This document shows positions 1-8,895 of a DNA stretch of 64,000 nucleotides, in pieces. The translations under genes were made by a program, and so were the position numbers. Below the pieces are notes generated by a model. It ran no database searches. It saw only the letters and a program-made list of their open reading frames with translations, and was not told where the DNA came from. Each line of letters opens with the position of its first letter. The first letter of the stretch is position 1. The DNA comes from an uncultured Sphingomonadaceae bacterium. GTDB lineage: Bacteria; Pseudomonadota; Alphaproteobacteria; Sphingomonadales; Sphingomonadaceae. The stretch is taken from NCBI GenBank assembly GCA_947489315.1, contig CANLCX010000001.1, positions 189,501-253,500 on the forward strand, read 5' to 3'.

Positions 1-729
1 TTTATCGAGAAAGAACCGGTCACCGTCATCATGTCGCAACGCGGCTGGATCAAGGCGATGAAGGGCCATGCCGATCTCAGCGCGCCTGACAGTTTCAAGT
101 TCAAGGAAGGCGACGGTCCGAAATTCGCCTTTCACGCACAGACGACGGACAAGCTACTGATGTGCTGTGACAATGGGCGCTTCTATACATTGGGGGCGGA
201 TAAATTGCCCGGCGCGCGCGGCTTTGGCGAGCCCGTCGCTTCGATGGTCGACATGGATCCTGGCGCGGAGCCAATTTCCATGACGGTGGCAGACATGAAA
301 GCTAAATTGCTGATCGCGTCGTCATGGGGGCGGGGTTTCGTCACCAATATCGCCGATGTGGTCGCGGAAACCAAGAAGGGCCGTCAGGTCGTAAACCTGA
401 AAGGCGATGCCAGATTGCTGGTCGTGCGTCCGGTTCCCGCTGATGCAGACCATGTCGCGGCCATTGGCGACAACCGCAAACTGGTCGTCTTCGCGCTGTC
501 CGAAATGCCGGAAATGGCCAAAGGGCAGGGCGTTATGTTGCAACGTTATAAAGATGGCGGCCTATCCGACGCGACGGTGTTCAAACTCGAAGAGGGTCTC
601 AGCTGGGCCATGGGCGGCGACACGGGTCGGACCCGCACCGAGCATGACCTGACCATGTGGCGGGTTGCGCGTGGGGCGGCTGGACGCCTGCCACCAACGG
701 GATTCCCGAAGACCGGGAAGTTTGATTGA
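1..729 (+). CDS. parC: DNA topoisomerase IV subunit A, C-terminal part (5' truncated by window)
   Basis: Frame open from base 1; translation IEKEPVTVIMSQRGWIKAMKGH...KFAFHAQTTDKLLMCCDNGRFYTLGADKLPGARGFGEPV matches the GyrA/ParC C-terminal beta-propeller style. Confidence 0.9.
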   Translation, partial: FIEKEPVTVIMSQRGWIKAMKGHADLSAPDSFKFKEGDGPKFAFHAQTTDKLLMCCDNGRFYTLGADKLPGARGFGEPVASMVDMDPGAEPISMTVADMKAKLLIASSWGRGFVTNIADVVAETKKGRQVVNLKGDARLLVVRPVPADADHVAAIGDNRKLVVFALSEMPEMAKGQGVMLQRYKDGGLSDATVFKLEEGLSWAMGGDTGRTRTEHDLTMWRVARGAAGRLPPTGFPKTGKFD

Positions 730-741
730 CCCTTGGATCGC

Positions 742-785
742 GCTAATGTCCGCTTGGGGCGCAAAAGCGGACGTAACGATTGGCT
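742..785 (+). repeat. Dispersed palindromic element copy 1 (GTCCGCTT...AAGCGGAC)
   Basis: gctaatGTCCGCTTggggcgcaaAAGCGGACgtaacgattggct; arms 748-755 and 765-772. Confidence 0.8.
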
Positions 786-846
786 AAACCTTCTGGTCAG
801 CTGCTTCATCTTGTCAGAGCCAAAGAATTATCTTTGACGATCTAGA

Positions 847-1470
847 TCACTGATAAACGGTATTGTTCGGCTCAGCTGGATTTACAACCAGCATCAGCCG
901 TTCTTCGCCGGTGCCTTCGATCGGTGGGGAGCGGTGTATGGCCGGAGCTTGTGATGACCAGAGGCGGCCTTTGAACAGGGCAACATCACCGGCCTGCATC
1001 TGCTGGATATTATGCGGATCGCTGCAATCGCAATCGGCTAGATCATCGCCATCAATCCACTGTGTGCCCTGCCCAACATAGGTAGTGATCAGCCGTGCTG
1101 TGACATAATCGGTGTGAAATTTCTTGCAGGCATTGGTTGTGACATGCTCGAGCCGGATTTCGACAAATTCGCTCTGCATGATTTGGGTGAAATGATTGGC
1201 GAGCACCAGAATATCGTTGTGCAAGATGTCCCGAGCAACGCTTCTTTCATGACCTGCATCGTCAAGAGCACTATCGAGCATGGCAGGTAGCTCATCGATA
1301 TTTACCGTAAAACGGACATCAACTATTCCATCCAGTTTAAGGTCCGACAGGCCCGATGGTGCTGAACGTTCCCAAATGGCAATTCCTACGTCCTCAACTC
1401 GAATCGCACGCAGGGCTTTGGGATTTCTGGCAGTGAATGCGATCGAAGGCGCTTTGGCATCCATGCTCAT
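847..1470 (-). CDS. DUF1826 domain-containing protein
   Basis: [35 protein letters not shown]...[24 protein letters not shown] overlap with the upstream COG0523 gene; family commonly neighbours COG0523 GTPases. Confidence 0.75.
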   Translation of the reverse strand: MSMDAKAPSIAFTARNPKALRAIRVEDVGIAIWERSAPSGLSDLKLDGIVDVRFTVNIDELPAMLDSALDDAGHERSVARDILHNDILVLANHFTQIMQSEFVEIRLEHVTTNACKKFHTDYVTARLITTYVGQGTQWIDGDDLADCDCSDPHNIQQMQAGDVALFKGRLWSSQAPAIHRSPPIEGTGEERLMLVVNPAEPNNTVYQ

Positions 1471-2702
1471 TCGGCAGGCTCCAGAGCAGGTTGTGGGGCT
1501 TCCCATGCCGGGAAGGGGTCGGCCAGTGTTGACCATATATCAGGCACGAATATTTCCTCTTCTACCAGACAGGTGTCAAGCTCGCGGCGAATACGGGCCT
1601 CGTCCATGCCGATGCCAATGAACACAAGTTCCTGCCGCCGGTCGCCCCATGTTGGATCCCAATGTTTCAAGACAAATTCTTCAAATGAGCCATCTTCGGG
1701 CCAACGGTTCTTCGGAACTGTTGCCCACCAGCGTCCCATGCGCGCAGTAATGGTCTGGCTACCGGCAACGGCGAGCTCGCCCAGATAATCGGGCCGAGTG
1801 GCGAGCCAAAAATGACCCTTAGCGCGGATAACACTATCGAGCCCATTTTGTGTCAGGAAATCATAAAAGCGCGAGGGGTCAAACGGGCGGCGGGCGCGGT
1901 AAACAAAACTTTCGACGCTATATTCCTCCGTCTCGGGACGATGGTCAGCATATCCGTATAATTCTTTGGCCCATAACGGGTGCATTTCCGCCTTTTCATC
2001 GTCGAATAAGCCAGTATCGAGAATCTGATCAAGATCGACCTTTGCGTAATCCGCCTCGATAATCTTCGCATCGGCGTTAAGCGAGGCAACAACCTGTTTG
2101 ACCACAGCCAGCTGTTCGGATGATACGGCGCTCGCCTTGTTGACGATGACGACATCGGCAAATTCAATCTGCTCGACCAGCAGGCTTACCAGGCGACGAT
2201 CATCACCTTCGCCAGCAGTTTCCCCGCGATCCGCCAGAAAATCATGGCTAGAATAATCGTTCATCAAGTTAACCGCATCGACCACAGTCACCATGCAATC
2301 AAGCCGTGCAGTATCACCCAGGCATTGCCCTTCCTCGTCGCGAAACGAAAAGGTTGCTGCTACGGGCAAGGGTTCGGACACGCCCGTGCTTTCTATGACA
2401 AGATAGTCGAAGCGGCCTTCTTCGGACAGCTTGCGCACTTCAAGCAGCAAATCATCCCGTAGCGTACAGCAGATGCAGCCATTGGTCATTTCAACCAGCG
2501 TCTCCTCAGATCGCGACAAAGCCGCCTCTCCACCGCGCACCAGATCGGCGTCGATATTCACTTCTGACATGTCATTCACGATCACCGCAACCCGCTTACC
2601 CTCACGGTTAGCGAGAATGTGGTTCAATAATGTTGTCTTGCCTGCTCCTAAAAAGCCGGAAAGGAAAGTCACGGGTAAGCGCTTGATGGATTCTGAAATC
2701 AT
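1467..2702 (-). CDS. COG0523 family (CobW/ZigA-like) GTP-binding metallochaperone
   Basis: P-loop [24 protein letters not shown] metal motif, NKAS; C-terminal CobW_C-like region. Confidence 0.92.
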   Translation of the reverse strand: MISESIKRLPVTFLSGFLGAGKTTLLNHILANREGKRVAVIVNDMSEVNIDADLVRGGEAALSRSEETLVEMTNGCICCTLRDDLLLEVRKLSEEGRFDYLVIESTGVSEPLPVAATFSFRDEEGQCLGDTARLDCMVTVVDAVNLMNDYSSHDFLADRGETAGEGDDRRLVSLLVEQIEFADVVIVNKASAVSSEQLAVVKQVVASLNADAKIIEADYAKVDLDQILDTGLFDDEKAEMHPLWAKELYGYADHRPETEEYSVESFVYRARRPFDPSRFYDFLTQNGLDSVIRAKGHFWLATRPDYLGELAVAGSQTITARMGRWWATVPKNRWPEDGSFEEFVLKHWDPTWGDRRQELVFIGIGMDEARIRRELDTCLVEEEIFVPDIWSTLADPFPAWEAPQPALEPAE

Positions 2703-2725
2703 AAAACTGAGTCCTTGCGAATCAT

Positions 2726-2750
2726 GTAATGTTGTATCATATCATTATTC
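2726..2750. promoter_or_regulatory. Candidate Zur box between COG0523 gene and merC-like gene
   Basis: GTAATGTTGTATCATATCATTATTC, AT-rich imperfect dyad in the divergent intergenic region; shares GTATCATATCATT with 3605-3622. Confidence 0.6.
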
Positions 2751-2791
2751 TCTTAATTTCTAGCCACGATGCCTGCAAGGAAAATTCAAAA

Positions 2792-3181
2792 GTGCCTCCA
2801 CAATATACCAACCGGTTTGAAACGTCCGCGCTGTTCCTGTCAGGTCTCTGTGTTGTCCATTGCATAGGCCTTCCGCTGCTTTTGGCCGCCATTCCTGCAC
2901 TAGCCAATGTCTTGGCATTACCAGAAACAGTGCATTTTTATATTGTCTTGCTCGCCTTGCCCTTGAGCCTGTCGGTCCTTGCTTATGGTACCTGCCAACA
3001 TAGGTCGTTCATTCCACTGGCAATGGGAGCTGCGGGGCTTTTCTCCATGACAGTTGCCCTTACTGCGACACATCATAGCGATGAAATTATCCTGAGCAGT
3101 ATCGGAGCTATCGTTGTGGCATTTGCTCACATTAATAACTGGAAGCGTCGCTCGCGATGCGCAGTCGATGCGGCAATTTGA
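2792..3181 (+). CDS. MerC-like integral membrane protein
   Basis: GTG start at 2792 (the track ATG at 2729 lies inside the candidate Zur box); SALFLSGLCVVHCIGLPLLLAAIPAL... and FAHINNWKR, MerC-type CxxHC motif. Confidence 0.75.
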   Translation: MPPQYTNRFETSALFLSGLCVVHCIGLPLLLAAIPALANVLALPETVHFYIVLLALPLSLSVLAYGTCQHRSFIPLAMGAAGLFSMTVALTATHHSDEIILSSIGAIVVAFAHINNWKRRSRCAVDAAI

Positions 3182-3549
3182 AATTGAAACGCCGGAAAGC
3201 CTTTGTCGTAGATGAGCAGGTCTGGAAAGTTCTGGTCAAAACTACCCGGCCCGTTGGCGCATATCAGATAGCCAATATGATACCCCCGATTGCGGCGTCA
3301 CAAGTGTATCGGTCTCTTGAACGTCTGGTCTCAACTGGCAAAGCAAGACGGATAGCCGCGCGCAATGCGTATGTTGCAGCATCTCCCAAAACCGATGTAG
3401 TAGTCATTTGCCGCAAATGCGGCGAATTTGAGCTGCTTGAATGCCCCGATGCAATCGAAGGATTGGGAAGGCATTGCGACCAGCGAGGTTTCCAGATCGG
3501 TCAGATTTTTCTTGAAATGACTGGAAGCTGTCGGACTTGCCGTGAGTGA
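3157..3549 (+). CDS. zur: Fur-family transcriptional regulator, probable Zur
   Basis: Winged-helix region GAYQIANMIPPIAASQVYRSLERLVSTGKARRI followed by CRKCGEFELLEC and CRTC zinc-site cysteines. Confidence 0.8.
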   Translation: MRSRCGNLKLKRRKAFVVDEQVWKVLVKTTRPVGAYQIANMIPPIAASQVYRSLERLVSTGKARRIAARNAYVAASPKTDVVVICRKCGEFELLECPDAIEGLGRHCDQRGFQIGQIFLEMTGSCRTCRE

Positions 3550-3604
3550 CGGGGATACTGGATCAACCATATCTGATGAGATTGGGCTTGGATAAATATT
3601 AGAG

Positions 3605-3622
3605 ATGATGTATCATATCATT
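3605..3622. promoter_or_regulatory. Candidate Zur box upstream of the ABC/DUF3299 operon
   Basis: ATGATGTATCATATCATT, near-identical to the 2726-2750 site; ends 1 bp before the first ATG of the operon. Confidence 0.6.
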
Positions 3623-3623
3623 T

Positions 3624-3911
3624 ATGATCAACGTCAAAAACATGCGTGCAATCACGATTCTATCCCTTGCAATGGTGGGCTTTGGCATGCAGCGGTTTAA
3701 TCCGTTTCAAGCAGAACCCTATGACAACAGCAGTTCATGGGGTGCCAGCCTCAACCAAAACAGAAAAATGACCCCTATGCCGAAACAGCAGGATTCAGAC
3801 ACAGAGCCTGCCGAAGAAACGTGGAACGACAAGCAGCAGTCAGATGAACAGCAAAACCTGACATCCGATACAGCCAGCGATCCGGCCGCTGACAAGGCGA
3901 TATTTTACTAA
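3624..3911 (+). CDS. Small exported hypothetical protein, first gene of the zinc ABC operon
   Basis: N-terminal hydrophobic signal (MRAITILSLAMVGFGM), polar Q/D/E-rich tail; tight spacing to next gene. Confidence 0.55.
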   Translation: MINVKNMRAITILSLAMVGFGMQRFNPFQAEPYDNSSSWGASLNQNRKMTPMPKQQDSDTEPAEETWNDKQQSDEQQNLTSDTASDPAADKAIFY

Positions 3912-3915
3912 AACC

Positions 3916-4569
3916 ATGTTGCTTGAAATTGAGAATCTTCAATATAATATCAATGAGAAGCCGCTGTTTTCTGGCTTTAATCTCTCGATAGAGGAGCAGA
4001 AGAATCATCTCCTTGTTGGTCCTTCTGGGTCGGGGAAAACAACACTCATCAATCTAATTTGCGGGCTGTTGTCGCCGGAAAAAGGTGCGATCAGAGTGGC
4101 CGGACATGATATTGCAGCCCTTTCCGAGAGTGGCCGTGATAAAATCCGGCGCGAACATATCGGCATTGTCTTCCAGACGTTACGGTTGGTTTCTGCGCTG
4201 GATTTGTCGGCCAATCTTTTGCTGGCCCAGCGGCTGTCTCGAGGCACTATAGATGCGTCCCTGATCACTTCTTTGTTGAAGAGGTTAGGCATAGCGCACC
4301 GCGCCAAAGCGAAGCCCCATCAGATGAGTCAAGGCGAAGCACAGAGGGCGGCAATTGCCCGGGCGTTGGTTACCCGGCCCCGGTTGCTAATTGCCGATGA
4401 ACCAACCTCTGCTCTTGACGAAACCAATGCCCGGCAGGTCATGGATCTCTTGTTGGAATGTACTGCTGACTATGGTGCCACATTACTGATCGCGACCCAT
4501 GATGACCGGCTAACGCCGCTGTTCCCCAACCGCATTGTTCTAACAGACCATATGTTGAAAGCGGCCTGA
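3916..4569 (+). CDS. ABC transporter ATP-binding protein (LolD/MacB-like)
   Basis: Walker A GPSGSGKTT, signature MSQGEAQRAAIARAL, Walker B LLIADEPTSALD. Confidence 0.93.
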   Translation: MLLEIENLQYNINEKPLFSGFNLSIEEQKNHLLVGPSGSGKTTLINLICGLLSPEKGAIRVAGHDIAALSESGRDKIRREHIGIVFQTLRLVSALDLSANLLLAQRLSRGTIDASLITSLLKRLGIAHRAKAKPHQMSQGEAQRAAIARALVTRPRLLIADEPTSALDETNARQVMDLLLECTADYGATLLIATHDDRLTPLFPNRIVLTDHMLKAA

Positions 4570-4572
4570 CCC

Positions 4573-5826
4573 ATGTTTGAACTTGCTCTTGCCTATTTAC
4601 GCGACCGCAGTCTCACAACCGCTCTCAACATCCTGTTACTCGGCATTTCTGTGGCGATGTTGGTTTTGCTAGTGCAATTCGGTAACCAGCTTTCCAGCCG
4701 TCTGGACCGTGATGCGCAAGGTGTCGATCTGGTCGTGGGCGCTAAGGGCTCACCGCTGCAACTCATTCTTTCGAGCATTTTTCATATTGACCAGCTGACT
4801 GGTAATATCCCGCTCGACAGCCTTGAAATGCTGCGCCGTGATCCGGCTGTGAAAGCGGCAATTCCTCTGGCACTGGGCGATAATTTTGATGGCTACCGGA
4901 TCGTCGGAACAGATGAATCCTATGCGACCTTTTATGGCAGCGAAGTTGAACAGGGAAAAATGTTCGAAAAGCCAATGGAAGCAGTTCTGGGTGCCGCGGT
5001 AGCCAAAACAACCGGGGCGCAGCTTGGGCAGCAGTTTATTGGCAGCCATGGCCTTGAAACGGAAGAAGGGGATGGGCAAGCGCACGACCAAACCCCCTTC
5101 CAAACAGTTGGCATCTTGGCCCCGACAGGTACCGTGGTTGACCGCCTTATCCTGACTTCGGTTGAGAGCGTCTGGGACGTTCACGGCATTGACCACCAGC
5201 ATGATCATCAGCCGAACGCCGGACATGATCATGGTCATGATACGGATGATCAGGTGCTGTCGGCGCGTGGGGAATTGCAACCCGAACTCACCGCCATATT
5301 GGTGAGCTATCGTAACGCGGCTGGCGCCATCCGTATCCCCGCCATGATCAACCGCCAGACCGAGATGCAGGCCGCAACGCCAGCAGTAGAAACGGCACGC
5401 TTGCTGGCCCTATTTGGTGCAGGGATCGAAGGTGCACGGATATTCGCATGGATACTCGCGGCGACCGGCGGCCTCGCTATTTTCATCGCCCTGTTGAACA
5501 TGGCCCGCGCACGTGAGGGCGACCTTGCGCTATTGCGGGTGATGGGCGCCAGCAAGGCTCAGGTTTTCGGAACAATATTGCTTGAAGGCCTGATCACGGC
5601 GGCTGCCGGAGCGACTCTGGGGATAGCCGCCGCCCACGCGGCGCTTTTTGTTGCCAGCCGCAGTTTCCAGACGCTGAGTGATCTTGGGCTAAGCGCAACA
5701 CAGTTTCTCCCTGCTGAACTGGGTATCATCGCTGCCGTGCTGCTCATCGGCATCGTTGCCGCGCTTATACCGGCAGCACGTATTTTCCGCATTAATCTGG
5801 CGAATACCCTCGCTCGAACATCATGA
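4573..5826 (+). CDS. FtsX/MacB-like ABC transporter permease with His-rich loop
   Basis: N-terminal TM plus periplasmic domain and three C-terminal TMs; loop HGIDHQHDHQPNAGHDHGHDTDD. Confidence 0.88.
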   Translation: MFELALAYLRDRSLTTALNILLLGISVAMLVLLVQFGNQLSSRLDRDAQGVDLVVGAKGSPLQLILSSIFHIDQLTGNIPLDSLEMLRRDPAVKAAIPLALGDNFDGYRIVGTDESYATFYGSEVEQGKMFEKPMEAVLGAAVAKTTGAQLGQQFIGSHGLETEEGDGQAHDQTPFQTVGILAPTGTVVDRLILTSVESVWDVHGIDHQHDHQPNAGHDHGHDTDDQVLSARGELQPELTAILVSYRNAAGAIRIPAMINRQTEMQAATPAVETARLLALFGAGIEGARIFAWILAATGGLAIFIALLNMARAREGDLALLRVMGASKAQVFGTILLEGLITAAAGATLGIAAAHAALFVASRSFQTLSDLGLSATQFLPAELGIIAAVLLIGIVAALIPAARIFRINLANTLARTS

Positions 5827-6332
5827 GGTCCTCCATGAAAATCCTCCACGCTATAATATTCGCATCAGCACTATCCTTATCCGCTGCGCCAGTGCCGGCT
5901 GCCATGCAAGATGGCGGTAAGGCACCTGTAAAGGATATCTGGAAACCCGCAGCCACCCCGAAAGGCGGAGTCTCATGGGCTATTTTAGAAGGGACAAAAG
6001 AGAAGACGCGAAAAGGTAAGGACGGTTATATCTATTCAAAACCGCTATTTACACCGGCCGTAAAATCGCTCGCCGGAAAGCGCATCAAGGTTGCAGGATG
6101 GATGACGCCACTTGATAAAGGTGTGCGGCAGAAGAGGTTCGTATTGCTCGCTTATCCGCCAGGATGCCCTTTCCATTTTCATGCGATGCCGAACCAGTTT
6201 ATCGAAGTACTGGCTGACATTCCCTTCCCCACGGACGAGAGGAAGATGCATATCGTTAGCGGTGTTCTTGAACTCACCGGACAAGATGAAAGCGGAATTT
6301 TCTACCGCCTTAAAGCCGCGAGCCCGTCATAG
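5823..6332 (+). CDS. DUF3299 domain-containing exported protein
   Basis: Signal peptide then VAGWMTPLDKGVRQKRFVLLAYPPGCPFHFHAMPNQFIEV, typical DUF3299. Confidence 0.8.
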   Translation: MRSSMKILHAIIFASALSLSAAPVPAAMQDGGKAPVKDIWKPAATPKGGVSWAILEGTKEKTRKGKDGYIYSKPLFTPAVKSLAGKRIKVAGWMTPLDKGVRQKRFVLLAYPPGCPFHFHAMPNQFIEVLADIPFPTDERKMHIVSGVLELTGQDESGIFYRLKAASPS

Positions 6333-6425
6333 AACCAGATACTCCTTGATGCTGCCGATCATTTAATTGTCTGGCATCAGCATTTGATAATCCAAGCTCT
6401 ATATATTTGAGAATTCCTCAAGCCT

Positions 6426-6510
6426 TATGTCCGCTTTCGGGATGAAGCAATCACTCGGCTAATGTCTGCTATGGGCGCAAAAACCTGCGTTAGAGCCCAA
6501 CCACCCAATT
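6426..6510 (+). repeat. Dispersed palindromic element copy 2 (degenerate, two half-copies)
   Basis: TATGTCCGCTTTCGGGATGAAGC... and CTAATGTCTGCTATGGGCGCAAAAACCTGCGTTA resemble the element consensus. Confidence 0.6.
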
Positions 6511-6553
6511 ATTTTGTGAATTCGATTTTTTCGTCAAAAGATAAAATAAGCTT

Positions 6554-7186
6554 TCACGTATCGGATGTTTGTGCGCGCATCAGAATATTTAGCAATATTG
6601 CATCACGCTCCTCTTTGTTTGCGTGTTGCAAAATATGGATGCGGCCTGTTTGTTCGGCACTGATAAGCTCGGCCAGACCGTGCGCCGCTGCCCATGTGGC
6701 GAGCACGTCCGCCATTGCAGATTCGTCCACAAAAGGATCCAACTTCGTAACTTGCTGAACCTCCTTGGCCAGTTTGTTGAATGCGGTTGTTGATACTGCA
6801 GAAAGCGCTTCATCACTTTTGTCTGGCCTTTTTGAACCAAACATCAATCGAAAAAGTGCCGGATTCTCAATGGCAAAATCAATATAGCCCAAACCGGCAG
6901 CAGCGAGTTGATTTTTGGGATCAGCTGGCCTCTCGCTTTGTCGTTGTTCTTGCGCCTTGATGAACCGCTGATACCCTATGGTGGATAATGCCGTCAGCAG
7001 GCCCTGCACATCGCCGAAATGATGTGTAGGTGCCGCATGACTGACTCCCGCCCTCTTGGCTACTCCCCTGAGAGAAAAGGCTTCGACGCCTTTTTCTAGC
7101 AACTCCTCTTCCGCGGCAGTCAAAAGAGCAGTGCGCAAATCTCCGTGATGGTAGTTGTTTTTTTTGCCCATTTTAGTTGGTTCCAT
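6554..7186 (-). CDS. TetR/AcrR family transcriptional regulator (WHG-domain type)
   Basis: HTH LRTALLTAAEEELLEKGVEAFSLRGVAKRAGVSHAAPTHHFGDVQGLLTAL. Confidence 0.92.
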   Translation of the reverse strand: MEPTKMGKKNNYHHGDLRTALLTAAEEELLEKGVEAFSLRGVAKRAGVSHAAPTHHFGDVQGLLTALSTIGYQRFIKAQEQRQSERPADPKNQLAAAGLGYIDFAIENPALFRLMFGSKRPDKSDEALSAVSTTAFNKLAKEVQQVTKLDPFVDESAMADVLATWAAAHGLAELISAEQTGRIHILQHANKEERDAILLNILMRAQTSDT

Positions 7187-7192
7187 ATGTTT

Positions 7193-7257
7193 GAGATAGA
7201 CCGGTATCTTTCCACTGTCAAAATTATCTTTACATTGGTAAGATACCGGTCTATCTC
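7193..7257. promoter_or_regulatory. Paired inverted TetR-type operators in divergent promoter
   Basis: GAGATAGACCGGTATCTT (7193-7210) and its exact reverse complement AAGATACCGGTCTATCTC (7240-7257). Confidence 0.85.
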
Positions 7258-7380
7258 CGATTCAGATTTGCTAGCCAGTTTTCATTGCAAAGTACAATTG
7301 AGCGTAGGCACAGTTGAACATTTGCACGTCGCTGGACCGCATATGAGAGATTGACGGATATATCTGAAGGACAGCGCTTA

Positions 7381-8259
7381 ATGCCGAATTCTAAACCAAC
7401 ACATAGTCCGAATGGACTGCACTATGAAATCCGTGGACACGGAAAGGAAACCATCCTGTTCTCGCACGGGATGGCGTGGAATACCGAACTGTATAAAGAG
7501 CAGATGACTGCATTCTCATCGCGTTTCCGCTGTGTAGCCTATGACCATATTGGACAGGGCCAGAGCGTTGTTCCATCCGAAGGCGACGAAATATCAATAG
7601 AAACATGCACTGACAAAACGATTGCGTTGATCAAGCATCTCGACTTGGCGCCCTGTCATTTCGTCGGCCTGTCTATGGGCGGATTTGTCGGGATGAGAAT
7701 AGCTGCACGCCGTCCTGATCTTCTCAAATCCTTGACCTTAATGGCAACATCGCCCGATCCGGAAACACCAGACAGTGCCCGGTCACTCCGATTTCTGAGT
7801 TTCATGGTACGATATCTTGGTGCGGGTTTGATCAAAGGAGGGGCCGCCAAGCAGCTTCTTGGAGAAACAACCTTAAAAGATCCGGCAAAAGCAGAAATCT
7901 TGAAGGAAGCGATACGTATCATTGGTTCGAACAAGCGATCATTGTTTAAGACGATAAACGGTGTTTTGCGGCGCGATAGTTGTCGTCATGAGCTAGCGAA
8001 AATCGATTTGCCAACAGCAATTATTCACGGCGAAGAAGACGCCGTGTTCCCGCTTGAAACGGCCAAGGAATTAACCAGCCTAATCCGAAATGCGCGCATG
8101 GTATCGATACCCGGAGCAGGCCATAGCCTTCCATTTGAAAACCCAAAGATGGTCAATGAGGCGCTTGAAGAATTTCTGAGTTCGGACGCTGTGAACAATA
8201 CACAGCAACTGACTCATCGCATCAATATAAGAGTAGATAAAATGAAGGAATCGACATAA
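7381..8259 (+). CDS. Alpha/beta hydrolase
   Basis: ILFSHGMAWN, nucleophile elbow HFVGLSMGGFVG, C-terminal GAGHSLPFE; ATG at 7381 preferred over TTG at 7351. Confidence 0.9.
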   Translation: MPNSKPTHSPNGLHYEIRGHGKETILFSHGMAWNTELYKEQMTAFSSRFRCVAYDHIGQGQSVVPSEGDEISIETCTDKTIALIKHLDLAPCHFVGLSMGGFVGMRIAARRPDLLKSLTLMATSPDPETPDSARSLRFLSFMVRYLGAGLIKGGAAKQLLGETTLKDPAKAEILKEAIRIIGSNKRSLFKTINGVLRRDSCRHELAKIDLPTAIIHGEEDAVFPLETAKELTSLIRNARMVSIPGAGHSLPFENPKMVNEALEEFLSSDAVNNTQQLTHRINIRVDKMKEST

Positions 8260-8705
8260 TGACGAGCGCTTATAAAGGAAAGGTTGGCCGCGCATTTGTA
8301 ACAATTGGTCTGTTGACGCTGCCTTTTGCTTACAGCAATTTTCTGCCCACTGCCTTGTCCAGCAATGCTCTGGCGGACTATATTAAAAATCATTTTATTC
8401 GCGAAGTAATATTTGGTGTCACTCTCGTGGCATGGACAATTATTTTGACTTTCAAGCCATTAAATCGCGCAAATTTTAGGAAAATAGCGATATTTGGTTC
8501 GGTCGTTGTCCTGCCATTCTGGATCGCCCGGGCATTTGGATGGTCCGTAGGCGGTATGGAAGCGGTTTGGGGTGAAGCGATCCAAGCCAGCGGCGCATAT
8601 GCTTTGCACGTTCCTCAGGCCTCATTATTTTTTATCGGTCTTGCGCTGTTGTGGGGTGAATTGAAATCGGCAGATTTTAAAGAGGCCAAGCACCCTGAAA
8701 TATGA
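8259..8705 (+). CDS. Hypothetical membrane protein
   Basis: Four hydrophobic segments; overlaps stop of the hydrolase gene (probable operon). Confidence 0.6.
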   Translation: MTSAYKGKVGRAFVTIGLLTLPFAYSNFLPTALSSNALADYIKNHFIREVIFGVTLVAWTIILTFKPLNRANFRKIAIFGSVVVLPFWIARAFGWSVGGMEAVWGEAIQASGAYALHVPQASLFFIGLALLWGELKSADFKEAKHPEI

Positions 8706-8895
8706 TTGCGATCTTCTTGTCTTGATCAAAAAAGGACCGGCTGATGGCATTTCCTTGCTGACATCAGGCTAGTCAAAAAACCCTTAAAACATTTGAATCT
8801 CTCATGACTTTCACATCCCGTCTGGCGCCCATGTCGGCAGCCAGCAGGAAACTATTAACTCTAAAACCCATCAACGTTAAAAGGTAAATCCCCCC

